DNA from: an uncultured Eubacteriales bacterium
GTDB taxonomy: Bacteria; Bacillota; Clostridia; Saccharofermentanales; UBA5734
Reading direction: 5' to 3'
DNA: 64,000 nucleotides
Assembly (NCBI GenBank): GCA_903835065.1
Contig: CAILLO010000063.1
Span: 1-64,000, forward strand
A program made the position numbers and the translations under genes. Below the pieces are notes generated by a model. That model was given only the letters and a program-made list of their open reading frames with translations, was not told the origin of the DNA and did no database searches. Positions 10,893-20,262 of the stretch are shown here, piece after piece (position 1 is the first letter of the stretch; the number at the start of each line of letters is the position of its first letter).

Positions 10893-12056
10893 ATGCTGCC
10901 CAGGGAGATCCGCGAGGGTCAGGAGAAGTCGCTGTCGCCGTTCGCCGCGCGCAGTTCCGCGTCGCGCGGGCGACTGACCCCGGAGACGAAGTGCGACGTG
11001 CGCACCGACTTCGAGCGCGACGCCGGCCGCATCCTCTATTCGCTCGACTTCCGCCGCCTCCGCCACAAGACCCAGGTCTTCTTCAACCCCCAGAACGACC
11101 ACATCTGCACCCGCATGGAGCACGTCCTCCACGTCGGCTACATCGCCAACACGATCGCCCGCTCCCTCGACCTCAATCCCGAGCTCGTCCAGGCGATCTC
11201 GCTCGGCCACGACCTCGGCCACGCCCCCTTCGGGCACAGCGGCGAGCGCCGCCTGAACGCCCTGCTCAAGGACGTCGACCCGACGCTGGCCTTCGAGCAC
11301 GAGACGCACAGCCTGCGCGTCGTGGACCACCTCGCGATCCGGTCGGGCAACGGCGGCGCCGACGGGGAGTCCGACGCGGAGTCGCGGGGCGGGATGAACC
11401 TGACGTTCGAGGTCCGCGACGGCATCGTGAGCCACTGCGGCGAGCACTACGGCGAGAACCTGCTGCGGCCCGACCGCGCGAAGACCGAGGCCGACCTCCA
11501 CCTGCCGCGCGCGAAGCGGGGCATGCCGTCGACCCTCGAGGCCTGCGTCGTGCGGATCTCCGACCGGATCGCCTATGTCGGCCGCGACATCGAGGACGCC
11601 GTGCGCGCCGGCATCATGGCCGCCGAGGATATCCCGCGCGACATCGCCTCGGCGCTGGGCCGCACGAACGGCGAGATCATCGACACGCTCGTGACCGACG
11701 TGATCCGGCACAGCCTCGGCAAGGACGAGATCGCGCTGGGCGACGAGGTCGGCGAGGCGATGGAGGCGCTCCTCAAGGAGAACCTCAAGCGCATCTACCT
11801 GTCCGAGAAGATCAAGCGCTACGAGAAGACCGCCGACAACATCGTCGAAGGGCTCTTCGCGTCGCTCCTGCCCATCGCGCTCGACCCGGAGCGCCCCGTG
11901 GACCCCGGAAGCCGCGTCCTGCGCGGGTTCGAGACCTACCTCCGCGAACGCCGCGGCGGCGCCGGCGCGCCGCCCGCCCAGCGCGTCGCCGACTACATCG
12001 CCGGGATGACCGACTCCTTCGCCGAGAAGTGCTACGAGGAGATCTACTGGTTCTAG
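10893..12056 (+). CDS. dgt: Deoxyguanosinetriphosphate triphosphohydrolase-like HD protein
   Basis: HD-domain enzyme of the dGTPase family, which releases triphosphate from dNTPs and balances the nucleotide pool. It has 387 residues. The N-terminal motif RTDFERDAGRILYSLDFRRL, the metal-binding GHDLGHAPFGHSGE (His106-Asp107) and HGPF-like ETHSLR match the family. The substrate in such shorter bacterial forms varies, so dGTP is an inference. It starts 16 bases after the DUF362 gene and is followed 20 bases later by a second HD nucleotidase gene, so these three probably share a transcript. Confidence 0.9.
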   Translation: MLPREIREGQEKSLSPFAARSSASRGRLTPETKCDVRTDFERDAGRILYSLDFRRLRHKTQVFFNPQNDHICTRMEHVLHVGYIANTIARSLDLNPELVQAISLGHDLGHAPFGHSGERRLNALLKDVDPTLAFEHETHSLRVVDHLAIRSGNGGADGESDAESRGGMNLTFEVRDGIVSHCGEHYGENLLRPDRAKTEADLHLPRAKRGMPSTLEACVVRISDRIAYVGRDIEDAVRAGIMAAEDIPRDIASALGRTNGEIIDTLVTDVIRHSLGKDEIALGDEVGEAMEALLKENLKRIYLSEKIKRYEKTADNIVEGLFASLLPIALDPERPVDPGSRVLRGFETYLRERRGGAGAPPAQRVADYIAGMTDSFAEKCYEEIYWF

Positions 12057-12076
12057 ACCGTGGAAGGAGGACGCCC

Positions 12077-12700
12077 ATGGACCGCAGACCCGTCCCGTTC
12101 TTCGCGATGATGCAGCGCATGCGCTTCATCCGCCGCTGGGCCCTCATGCGCAACACGCAGGGCGAGAACCTGCAGGAGCACAGCCTCCAGGTCGCGGTGA
12201 CCGCGCACGCCCTCGCCGTGCTGCGCCGCGAGCGCTTCCCCCGCCTCGCCGACGGCACCGCGCGCCTCCTCGTCGACCCCGACCGCGCGGCGGCGATGGC
12301 CCTCTTCCACGACGCCCCCGAGATCCTCGTCGGCGACCTGCCGACCCCGATCAAGTACTTCAACCCCGAAATCCAGACGGCCTACAAGCGCGTCGAGGTC
12401 GTGGCGGCCGAACGCCTGCTCGCGATGCTGCCCGACGACCTGCGGCCGACGTACGAGCGGCTGCTCGCCCCGGACAGGCGGGACCCCGAGGCGGCCGAGA
12501 CCGCGGCCCTCGTCAAGGCGGCCGACCGCATCTGCGCCTACACCAAGTGCGTCGAGGAGGACCGGGCGGGCAACACCGAGTTCCGCACCGCGGCGAGGAC
12601 GATTCTGGAAAGCGTCCGCGCGCTGGGGCTGCCGGAGGTCGACTGCTTCATGGAGGAATTCGTGCCGGCCTTCTCGCTGACGCTGGACGAACTCGAATAA
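12077..12700 (+). CDS. YfbR-type 5'-deoxynucleotidase (HD domain)
   Basis: HD hydrolase related to E. coli YfbR, which dephosphorylates deoxynucleoside 5'-monophosphates. It has 207 residues. FIRRWALMRNTQGENLQEHS is the typical start with the first His, and the HD motif is FHDAPEILVGDLPTPIKYF near 77. ATG 12077 follows AAGGAGG. Paired with the dGTPase-like gene just upstream, it could carry dNTP breakdown one step further; this link is inferred from neighbourhood only. Confidence 0.9.
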   Translation: MDRRPVPFFAMMQRMRFIRRWALMRNTQGENLQEHSLQVAVTAHALAVLRRERFPRLADGTARLLVDPDRAAAMALFHDAPEILVGDLPTPIKYFNPEIQTAYKRVEVVAAERLLAMLPDDLRPTYERLLAPDRRDPEAAETAALVKAADRICAYTKCVEEDRAGNTEFRTAARTILESVRALGLPEVDCFMEEFVPAFSLTLDELE

Positions 12701-12725
12701 GGGACGAATCGAAGGAGGACGCGAC

Positions 12726-14030
12726 ATGGACTGGAGCTTCGACTGGATCTTCTGGGTGTTCCTGGGCTTCTCTGTGCTGATGGTGGGCTTCTGGGCCTTC
12801 CAGTTCGCCTGGGTGCTGCGCCACCGCCTGTGGAGCGAACGCCCGGTCGGACGCCTCCCCGACGAGGAGAAGATCGCCCTCACCTGGACCCACCCGATCA
12901 AGGACCTCGACTACAAGCTCCGGCGCAGCATCTCCTCCTGGGTGCGCCAGGACTTCGACGGCACGATCGAGCACATCTTCAGCTTCCAGGACCCGAACGA
13001 CGAGGCGGTCCCCGTCGTCCGGGCGTTCCTCGCGAGCCGCGGACTGACCGAGACCGGGCGCGTTTCGGCGAAGATCATCGTGAACCCCGTCCTCCCGCGC
13101 ATGAACGGCAAGACGTCGAACATGGTCCACGCCGTGCGCATCGCCACCCACGACCTCTTCGTCTTCAACGACAGCGACCTGCGCGTGCGGCGCGACTTCC
13201 TGCGCAAGATGGCCGGCCCCGTCCGCTCCGACCCGAAGGTCGGCATCGTGACCTGCGGCCAGATCAACTTCGGCGGGCGCGACTTCTGGACGCGCTCCTT
13301 CACCTGCGTGCAGAACCACGAAACCGACCTCTACTGGGCGTTCTTCTGCTTCCTCGGCATCGACGTCGGCATGACCGGCGCGGCCTTCTCCATGCGGCGC
13401 GACACGCTCGAGGAGGTCGGCGGGCTGGAGGCGTTCGGCGAGTCGCTGCTCGAGGACATGCACATCGGCAACGAGCTCTACAAGCGCAAGTACAAGCTGG
13501 TCGTCGGCCCCTTCCTCGACTGCCACGTCAAGCGGATCAGCCGCGAGAAGACGTTCAACTACGCCAAGCGCATCGCCGTCGGCATCCGCGCGCACCTCGC
13601 GACCGACATGCCCTTCTTCCTTCTCGTGATCGGCTGGTACTGGTGGCTCCTGATCGCCGCGCTGATCCTCTTCCGGGCCGACCTGCTGCTCGTCGTCGCC
13701 GCCTGCTTCGTGATCCGGATCCTCCACGGCAACGTCATGCGCCTCGTCACCAAGAACGACATCGTCTGGTACGACCTGCTGAACGGCCTGTACTTCGACG
13801 TGATCGCGATCGGCGCCCTGTTCTACAGTGTCTTCGCCCGCCCGACCGTGTCCTGGCGCGGCATCCGCTACCGCGTGACCCCGAAGGGCTACATCGACTT
13901 CGACCACCCGCTCGACGTCCCCGCGGGCTCTCCCGCGCCCGACATCGAGAACGCCGACGTGTCCGACAACGTCGAGGCGGTGCCCGACCACGGCACCGAG
14001 ATCCTCACCGAAGACGAGAAGGAAGGGTAG
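12726..14030 (+). CDS. Membrane glycosyltransferase, ceramide-glucosyltransferase-like (GT21/GT2 type)
   Basis: GT-A-fold enzyme of 434 residues anchored by one N-terminal helix (about 7-32) and two or three C-terminal helices (about 300-380). It follows the ceramide glucosyltransferase layout: a TWTHPIKDLD start, QDPNDEAVPVV, the nucleotide-sugar Asp motif FNDSDLRV near 148-152, and LLEDMHIGNELYK near 242-254. The final (Q/R)xxRW motif is not clear; KRIAVGIRAH is in its place. The lipid acceptor and sugar are unknown; bacterial relatives glucosylate lipids such as hopanoids or diacylglycerol. RBS AAGGAGG. It ends just before the first glucosaminidase-like gene. Confidence 0.82.
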   Translation: MDWSFDWIFWVFLGFSVLMVGFWAFQFAWVLRHRLWSERPVGRLPDEEKIALTWTHPIKDLDYKLRRSISSWVRQDFDGTIEHIFSFQDPNDEAVPVVRAFLASRGLTETGRVSAKIIVNPVLPRMNGKTSNMVHAVRIATHDLFVFNDSDLRVRRDFLRKMAGPVRSDPKVGIVTCGQINFGGRDFWTRSFTCVQNHETDLYWAFFCFLGIDVGMTGAAFSMRRDTLEEVGGLEAFGESLLEDMHIGNELYKRKYKLVVGPFLDCHVKRISREKTFNYAKRIAVGIRAHLATDMPFFLLVIGWYWWLLIAALILFRADLLLVVAACFVIRILHGNVMRLVTKNDIVWYDLLNGLYFDVIAIGALFYSVFARPTVSWRGIRYRVTPKGYIDFDHPLDVPAGSPAPDIENADVSDNVEAVPDHGTEILTEDEKEG

Positions 14031-14035
14031 GGAAG

Positions 14036-16843
14036 ACGCGCGCGGACGACGCTTCTCGCGTCCCGGCACCGTCCGGAGGTCCCCGCGGGCCATCCCGCCG
14101 CACGGCGGCCGCCGCCGTCGCGGCGCGTCCTGCGCCGCGATACGCCCTCCCGGCGCTCCTGGGCCTCGCCGTCGCCCTCGCGGCCGTCCTCGTCCTGGTC
14201 CTGGTCCCGCTCCTCGCCCCGCCCGCGACCGTCTTCGCCGCGACCGGCGCCCCCGACGCCGCCGGCCTCCGGTCGCTCGTCTTCCGCACCCTGCTCGCGA
14301 GCGACGTCCCGACCGACCCTCAGTCCGGCGAGAACGGCGCTTCGACCGCGGCCGGCCTGTCCACCTGGACCGGCGCCCTCTCGCGCGGCGAGCTCGCCCT
14401 GTCCGATCTGCTGCTCCGCGCCTTCACCGGCACCCGCTACCTGCTCGCCGGCGAGGACGACGCGGCTTTCGCCGCGGCGCTCTTCGGGAGCGTGCTCGAC
14501 CGCGCGCCGACGCAGGAGGAAGCGGACGCCGCGGCGGCCGCGTTCGCGGGCGGCGGGACCCGCATCGCCTTCCTCGACGCCTTCCTTCGGTCCGACGAGG
14601 TCGCCGCCCGCTGCGCCGCGCTCGGCATCCGGGCGGGGAGCGTGCCGGCGGAAACCCTGGCCGCCGCGGCCGGGTCGGGCGGCAGGACGCCGGAGATCTC
14701 CGCGGTCCCGGAGAAGAAGCTGCCGCAGAGCGGAGGATACGCCTTCGGGACCCTGACCTCGAAGGGCACGGTGGACCTCGACGGCCTGTCCGGGCGGGTC
14801 GACTTCTTCGTCGACGGCGCGCTGGTCAACCAGACCTTTTCGACCGCCTCGAACGTGGCCGTCGGCGCCGGCTCCGGCACGGACGGCTCCGGTCCCTCCG
14901 CCTACGACGTCGTCTGGAACGCGGACCTCGAGGCGACCGGCCCGCACGGGGTCGCCGTGCTCGCGCGCCGCGCCGACGGCCGCGGGCTCCTGCTCGACGG
15001 AGGCGCCTACGTCGTCCCGGAGATCCGCGACCTCGCGCCCGGCACGCCGCTCGCGGGCGGCGTCTCCACCGGCGGCACGCCCGACTTCTACCGCATCTCC
15101 GCCGTGGGCGGCCTGCTGTCCTTCCACGCGGTCTACCCCGCGGCCCCCGAGACCCCGACCGCCTTCGCGCGGGCCGGCGAGCCGCTCGCCGCCGATGTCG
15201 CGACCGGAGCCTCCTTCGCGTCGATCGCGCTCCGCGCCGACCTCGGCACGACGGTCTACGTCGAGGTCGCACCCGGCGCGGCGACCGGAACTTCCGCCGC
15301 GACCGTCGCGCCCTACTATGCGCTGCTGGATTCGGACGCCGCCGTCGTCGACGCCTACGGCGCATCGATCACCCTGCGCGCGGCCCCGGGCGGCTCGTCC
15401 GCTTCGGCCGGCTCGCTCGGGAACGGCGCCGTGGCGGCTCTCGTCGGTGAAGGGACCGACTCCGACGGAGAGACCTGGTACCAGCTGCGGGCCAACGGCG
15501 TGGAAGGATACGCCTATTCCGGCTCGGTGCACGCACTGCGCTTCGACGGCCGCCTCGACACGCTGTCCGTGTCGCCGGACGACGGCACGTCCGCCCGTCT
15601 GTCCCCGCGCTTCGACGCGGAGACCGTGGACTACGGCCTTGTGCTCGACCCCTCCGCGCACGCCCTCGACCTGTCCTACGCTGCGCGCGAGGGCGGTCTC
15701 GCCGATGCTTCGGCCGCCGTGGTCGCGGCGGACGGCTCCGAGCAGGCCGTCACGGCCGGCTCGAAGGTCACCGTGCCGGCCGGCTCCAACGTCATCCGCC
15801 TGCGAGTCGTCTCCTCGGACCGCACGACGGTCCGGGAATACCGGATCCACGTCCTGCGGCCGCCCGCGTCGGACGGCTTCTCGTCCACCCTCGGCGCCTT
15901 CCCGGCGTCCTACGCCTCCGCGCTCTGGCTGGTCCACGTGCTGCGCCCGACCTGGGTCCTCGAACCCTACGACACCGGTCTCGACTTCGCCGCGGTCCTG
16001 GCCGGCGAGGAGACCAAGGCCCGCTGTCTCGTCCCGGAAGGGCAGGTGCCGGCCGCCTTCGTCGAGCCCGGCAGCCCCGTCTACGACGGCACCGTCTGGA
16101 AGGCGGCGTCGGACGCGGCCGTGGCCCATTTCTGCGACCCGCGCAACTTCCTGTCCGTCCGCGACCTGTTCCAGTTCGAGCGCCTCGGCTACACCGAGGG
16201 CGTCCAGACGGCCGAGGGCGTGGCGTCGATCCTCGCCGGAACCTTCTTCCTCGACCCCGTGGCGGACACGGACGGCGCGACGGTCGACTACCCTTCGCTC
16301 TTCCTCGCGGCCGGGAGGGAAAGCGGCGCGAGCCCCTATTTCCTGGCTTCGCGCGCGCTCCAGGAGATGGGGTCGGACGGGACTCCGCTCGCCTTCGGCA
16401 CGCTGCCGGGATACGAAGGCTACTTCAACCTCTTCGACATCGGGGCCAAGCCCGATCCGACGGTCGAGAACGGGGCGCAGGTCAACGGGGCGAAGTTCGC
16501 GGAGTTCGGGTGGACGCCCGACGGTTCGGCGCTGTCCGACGCCGAGAAGGCGATCCTCCTGCCGTGGACGTCCCGCAGTCTCGCCGTGCGGGGCGCCGCG
16601 CTCTACCTCGTCTCCGGCTACATCGGCGTCGGCCAGGACACGCTGTACCTCCAGAAGTTCGACCTGCTGCCCGCCGGCGGACTCTATCTCCACCAGTACA
16701 TGCAGAACCTGCTCGCCCCCGTGAACGAAGGGCGCCGGCAGTACCTCGCCTACCTGAGGACCGGCCTCCTCGACACGCCCTTCGTCTTCCGGATCCCCGT
16801 TTTCTCGAATCTGCCCGACATGCCCGCGGACGAGCCCCGGTGA
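14036..16843 (+). CDS. Secreted glucosaminidase-like cell-wall protein, no standard start codon
   Basis: About 935 residues. Signal-like start (RR-rich, then LPALLGLAVALAAVLVLVLV, then an AxA site), a DUF4214-like helical part (about 65-190), beta-rich region, an SH3b-like segment (about 430-500, VVDAYGASITLRAAPGG), a cadherin-like beta-sandwich (about 510-615), and a C-terminal glucosaminidase module (about 620-935) opening with FPASYASALWLVHVLRPTWV. That module keeps DPRNFLSVRDLFQFERL and the probable catalytic Glu in SRALQEMG. Likely cuts or binds peptidoglycan. No in-frame ATG, GTG or TTG exists between the previous gene and the signal peptide; ACG at 14036, eight bases after GGAAGGG, is the best-placed candidate. 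Confidence 0.72.
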   Translation, partial: TRADDASRVPAPSGGPRGPSRRTAAAAVAARPAPRYALPALLGLAVALAAVLVLVLVPLLAPPATVFAATGAPDAAGLRSLVFRTLLASDVPTDPQSGENGASTAAGLSTWTGALSRGELALSDLLLRAFTGTRYLLAGEDDAAFAAALFGSVLDRAPTQEEADAAAAAFAGGGTRIAFLDAFLRSDEVAARCAALGIRAGSVPAETLAAAAGSGGRTPEISAVPEKKLPQSGGYAFGTLTSKGTVDLDGLSGRVDFFVDGALVNQTFSTASNVAVGAGSGTDGSGPSAYDVVWNADLEATGPHGVAVLARRADGRGLLLDGGAYVVPEIRDLAPGTPLAGGVSTGGTPDFYRISAVGGLLSFHAVYPAAPETPTAFARAGEPLAADVATGASFASIALRADLGTTVYVEVAPGAATGTSAATVAPYYALLDSDAAVVDAYGASITLRAAPGGSSASAGSLGNGAVAALVGEGTDSDGETWYQLRANGVEGYAYSGSVHALRFDGRLDTLSVSPDDGTSARLSPRFDAETVDYGLVLDPSAHALDLSYAAREGGLADASAAVVAADGSEQAVTAGSKVTVPAGSNVIRLRVVSSDRTTVREYRIHVLRPPASDGFSSTLGAFPASYASALWLVHVLRPTWVLEPYDTGLDFAAVLAGEETKARCLVPEGQVPAAFVEPGSPVYDGTVWKAASDAAVAHFCDPRNFLSVRDLFQFERLGYTEGVQTAEGVASILAGTFFLDPVADTDGATVDYPSLFLAAGRESGASPYFLASRALQEMGSDGTPLAFGTLPGYEGYFNLFDIGAKPDPTVENGAQVNGAKFAEFGWTPDGSALSDAEKAILLPWTSRSLAVRGAALYLVSGYIGVGQDTLYLQKFDLLPAGGLYLHQYMQNLLAPVNEGRRQYLAYLRTGLLDTPFVFRIPVFSNLPDMPADEPR

Positions 16844-16917
16844 GCCTTCCGCGGACGTCGCGACCGGGACTCGGAACCGCATTGGCACCTCGCCGTAACG
16901 CAAGCCCCGGGGAAATG

Positions 16918-16926
16918 TGATACCAT
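16918..16926 (+). promoter_or_regulatory. Extended -10 before the second glucosaminidase gene
   Basis: TGaTACCAT, 47 bases before the TTG start. No convincing -35. Confidence 0.35.
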
Positions 16927-16973
16927 CGGAGCGGAAACCTCGCTCCGTTGTGTCGCAGACCAAGGTGGAATGA

Positions 16974-19900
16974 TTGAAGCGTCCTTCTAGATTCTTTGCT
17001 CTGACCCTTGTCCTGCTGCTGGGAATCGGCGGCGGACTCGGTACTCTCCGTTCGGACTCCCGCGTGTACGCTCAGGTCCCGACCGACTCGGACGCCGCGT
17101 CCATCGGCCTGTCCGGAACGTTCGCCGGCCTGGCCGACTACGCCACCGTATCCGGCGTCTTCGCCGTCACGGGCGTCGCCGCCGCGACGACGGGCAACGC
17201 CGTCTCCGTCGAGGTCTACCTCGACGGAAAGTACGCGCGGACCGTCCTGCAGGGCGCGGACACGCCGCAGCTCTCCTACTCGTGCACCCTGGACCCCGCG
17301 TTGCTCGACGCCGGCCTGCACCGGGTCGAGGCCGTCGCGTTCGGCGACGACGGCACGCGCCTGCGGATCGGCGGCGCCTGGTTCACCGCGGTGCCCCTCG
17401 TCGCCGCCGCGTCGCTCGACGGTCTTCCGGCCGGCGGCGTCCTGTCCGCCGACGCGCACCTCGTCGCGCACCTCGTCGCCGCCTCGACGCCGCTCGCCTC
17501 CGTCGAGGTCCGCCTCGACGGCGAGACCGCGTCGGCGCGGTCCGTCTCGCCCGCCACGCGCCGCCCCGAGGTCTCCTTCGACGTCCGCCGCGCCGGGCTC
17601 TCCACCGGCCGCCACGTCCTGACGCTCGTCGCCACGGACACCGCCGGCACCGACCGGGTCGTCCTGGAGACCGTCCTCCAGGTGCCACGCGGCGGTGGCG
17701 CGCTCGACCAGCGCCTCGACGTCGCCCTCTCCGGCCGCACCACGATTTCAGGCTTCGTGCTCCACGGCGCGGACTACCCGACCGTCGAGGCCTGGATGGA
17801 CCGGACCGACGCCGCCGGCACCGTGACCTCGACCAAGGTCTGGTCGGGCGCCGCCACCCGCGACCGCACCGAGGCGGCCCTCGGCGCCGACGTCCTCGCG
17901 GCGTCTCCCAGGGGCTTCGCCTTCTCGCTCGACACCGCGCCCTTCCCGGACGGCGCCTATACGCTGCGCGTCCAGGCCGTTCCGGCCTCCGGGAGCGCGG
18001 TCGTCGTCGAGCAGCGCGCGGTCTTCGTCGACAACGCGGACGGCGTCGTGAACGCCGACGGCGTCAACGTGCGCAACCTCCCGACCACCCTGTCTCCCTC
18101 CGCGATCCTGGTCAAGCTGCCGGTCGGCTCCGTCGTCGACGTCCTGGACGCCGAGAAGGGCAACGAGGCGATCTCCGGCAAGGGCACCACCTGGTACCGC
18201 GTCCGCTTCACCTACAACGGGGTCCTCTACGGAACCGACGCCGCTCCCTGCTACATCTACGGCTATTACGTCTCCTCGGATCCGACGATGCGCGCGAACA
18301 CCCTTTCGTCCGTCGAGTTCACCGGGATGGTCCCGTACAACGGATTCTCCTACAACAAGACGGACTTCTCGTCCGTCATCGCGCATGACACCGACCGCAT
18401 CTCCATCGCCCGCCTCTACCGCTATCCCGGCGCCGCCGCGCCGACGCTGACCGTCGACGACGTCGCCGTCTCCGACCTCTACGCCCCTGTCCTCCTGGCA
18501 CCCGGCAGCCACGTGATCGTCCTCACGGTCCCCGCGGACGCCACGAACCCCTCCCGCTCCTACACCTTCCGCGTGCTGCGCCTCGCCGAGCAGTCCGGCA
18601 CGGTCAACGGCAGCCCGACCAACCTGCGCCAGACCGCGACGTCCACCGGCACCCTGCTGAAGGCGCTGGCGAAGGGGACGGCCGTGATCGTCAAGGCGAC
18701 GGTCACGGGCGAGTACGTCGCCTCCTACAAGACCGACCAATGGTACCTCGTGCGCTATCCCTACACCGAGAACGGCGTGGACAAGGTCCTCGAAGGCTAC
18801 ATCATCTCCCCCCTCGTCACCCTGACGAAGTCCGAGAGCGACGACCCGTTCTACCTGAATCTCGCGGCCTTCCCGACCTCCTACCATGCGGCGCTCTGGG
18901 ACATCCACCTCCGCCACCCCGCCTGGACGATCGAACCCCTGATCACCGGCCTCTCCTGGAACACGGCCCTCGCCGCGGAGAGCCAGGCGGGCGCGCACCG
19001 GAACCTGACGCCCTGGTACTCGAACAAGTCCAACGACTTCTACAACATGGTCTCGCCGGACTACGTCGCCGGCGGCGCGCCGCCGACCTACATCGGCTCC
19101 GGCTTCTATATCTGGGATAGCACGAACTGGGTCGCCGCGTCGAAGAAGATGATCGCCTACTACCTCGACCCGCGCAACTTCCTGTCCGACGGCCACATCT
19201 TCCAGTTCGAGAAGCTGGCCTACAACGCGAGCAGCCAGACGCTGGCCGGCATCGACAACATCCTGTCGGGCAGCTACATGGGCAACGGGCGGACCTTCCC
19301 CTATAAGGCCGCCGACGGGTCGACCCAGACGATGAACTACGCCCAGGCCTTCCTCCAGGCCGCTTCGACGGCTGGCGTCAGCCCGTTCCACCTCGCCTCG
19401 AAGTCGCGCATGGAGGTGTCGACCAGCTCCGCGCAGACGGGAACCGTCCAGTCCGCCCCCGACTCGACCCACGTGGCCCTCCCGACGTCGGCGAACCCCA
19501 ACGACGACTTCTACAAAGGATTCACGATCCGGATCACGTCGGGCACCGGCAGCGGCCTGGTCCGGACCATCTCGGGCTACGCCGGGGCGACGCGCACGGC
19601 GACGGTCTCCGCCTGGAGCACGATTCCGGACGCGACGTCGACCTACAGCATCGCGGGCCCCTTCCTGATCTCCTCCGCGCTCGGGACGCTCGGACTCGGC
19701 TCCTCGGTCGCGCTCAACCAGTACTACCTCTGCAAGGTCCTGCCCCCGCACACGGATTTCCAAGTCCAGGACCCGGCCTACCCCGACGACCCGACCAAGG
19801 TCCTCTACGTGCACTACTACGCCGGCTACTTCAATTTCTACAACATCGGTGCCTATCCGAACCCGAGCGTCGAATACGGCGCCCAGAAGAACGCGGTCCT

Positions 19901-20252
19901 GTACGCGCAGTGGGGCGGCTCCTACGAAGGACCGGAGATCCTCACGTCCACTGAGACCGGGACGCTGACGCTCCCGTGGACGGACGCGCTCCGGGCCATC
20001 GTGGGCGGCGCCCAGTACATCCGCACGCAGTACATCGACGTCGGGCAGAACACCATGTACCTCGAGAAGTTCGACGTCGTGGGGCCTTCCTACTACGGCC
20101 ACCAGTACGTCCAGAACGTGCAGGCCGCGGACGACGAGGGCTTGAAGTACTACTACGCCTATCTCGCGTCGGGGACGCTCGACACCGCGATCACGTTCCG
20201 CATCCCGGTCTACGACGACATGCCGGACGCGCTGTCGCCGCAACCGAAGTAG
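16974..20252 (+). CDS. Secreted SH3b/glucosaminidase cell-wall protein with an inserted domain
   Basis: 1092 residues, start TTG with AAGGTGG five bases upstream. Signal peptide about 1-35 (FFALTLVLLLGIGGGLG). Three Ig-like beta-rich segments with the repeated phrase VEVYLDGKYA/VEVRLDGETA follow, then an SH3b domain (about 360-435, VVNADGVNVRNLPTTLSPSA), a beta-sandwich, a second SH3b (about 540-615) and a C-terminal glucosaminidase module (about 630-1092) with FPTSYHAALWDIHLRHPAWT and YYLDPRNFLSDGHIFQFEKL. The probable catalytic Glu is in SRMEV near 813. Directly after it an approximately 80-residue segment interrupts the module, then the family sequence resumes (YAGYFNFYNIGAY). Paralogue of the gene upstream; probably acts on peptidoglycan. 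Confidence 0.85.
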   Translation: MKRPSRFFALTLVLLLGIGGGLGTLRSDSRVYAQVPTDSDAASIGLSGTFAGLADYATVSGVFAVTGVAAATTGNAVSVEVYLDGKYARTVLQGADTPQLSYSCTLDPALLDAGLHRVEAVAFGDDGTRLRIGGAWFTAVPLVAAASLDGLPAGGVLSADAHLVAHLVAASTPLASVEVRLDGETASARSVSPATRRPEVSFDVRRAGLSTGRHVLTLVATDTAGTDRVVLETVLQVPRGGGALDQRLDVALSGRTTISGFVLHGADYPTVEAWMDRTDAAGTVTSTKVWSGAATRDRTEAALGADVLAASPRGFAFSLDTAPFPDGAYTLRVQAVPASGSAVVVEQRAVFVDNADGVVNADGVNVRNLPTTLSPSAILVKLPVGSVVDVLDAEKGNEAISGKGTTWYRVRFTYNGVLYGTDAAPCYIYGYYVSSDPTMRANTLSSVEFTGMVPYNGFSYNKTDFSSVIAHDTDRISIARLYRYPGAAAPTLTVDDVAVSDLYAPVLLAPGSHVIVLTVPADATNPSRSYTFRVLRLAEQSGTVNGSPTNLRQTATSTGTLLKALAKGTAVIVKATVTGEYVASYKTDQWYLVRYPYTENGVDKVLEGYIISPLVTLTKSESDDPFYLNLAAFPTSYHAALWDIHLRHPAWTIEPLITGLSWNTALAAESQAGAHRNLTPWYSNKSNDFYNMVSPDYVAGGAPPTYIGSGFYIWDSTNWVAASKKMIAYYLDPRNFLSDGHIFQFEKLAYNASSQTLAGIDNILSGSYMGNGRTFPYKAADGSTQTMNYAQAFLQAASTAGVSPFHLASKSRMEVSTSSAQTGTVQSAPDSTHVALPTSANPNDDFYKGFTIRITSGTGSGLVRTISGYAGATRTATVSAWSTIPDATSTYSIAGPFLISSALGTLGLGSSVALNQYYLCKVLPPHTDFQVQDPAYPDDPTKVLYVHYYAGYFNFYNIGAYPNPSVEYGAQKNAVLYAQWGGSYEGPEILTSTETGTLTLPWTDALRAIVGGAQYIRTQYIDVGQNTMYLEKFDVVGPSYYGHQYVQNVQAADDEGLKYYYAYLASGTLDTAITFRIPVYDDMPDALSPQPK

Positions 20253-20262
20253 GAGGCGCGCG

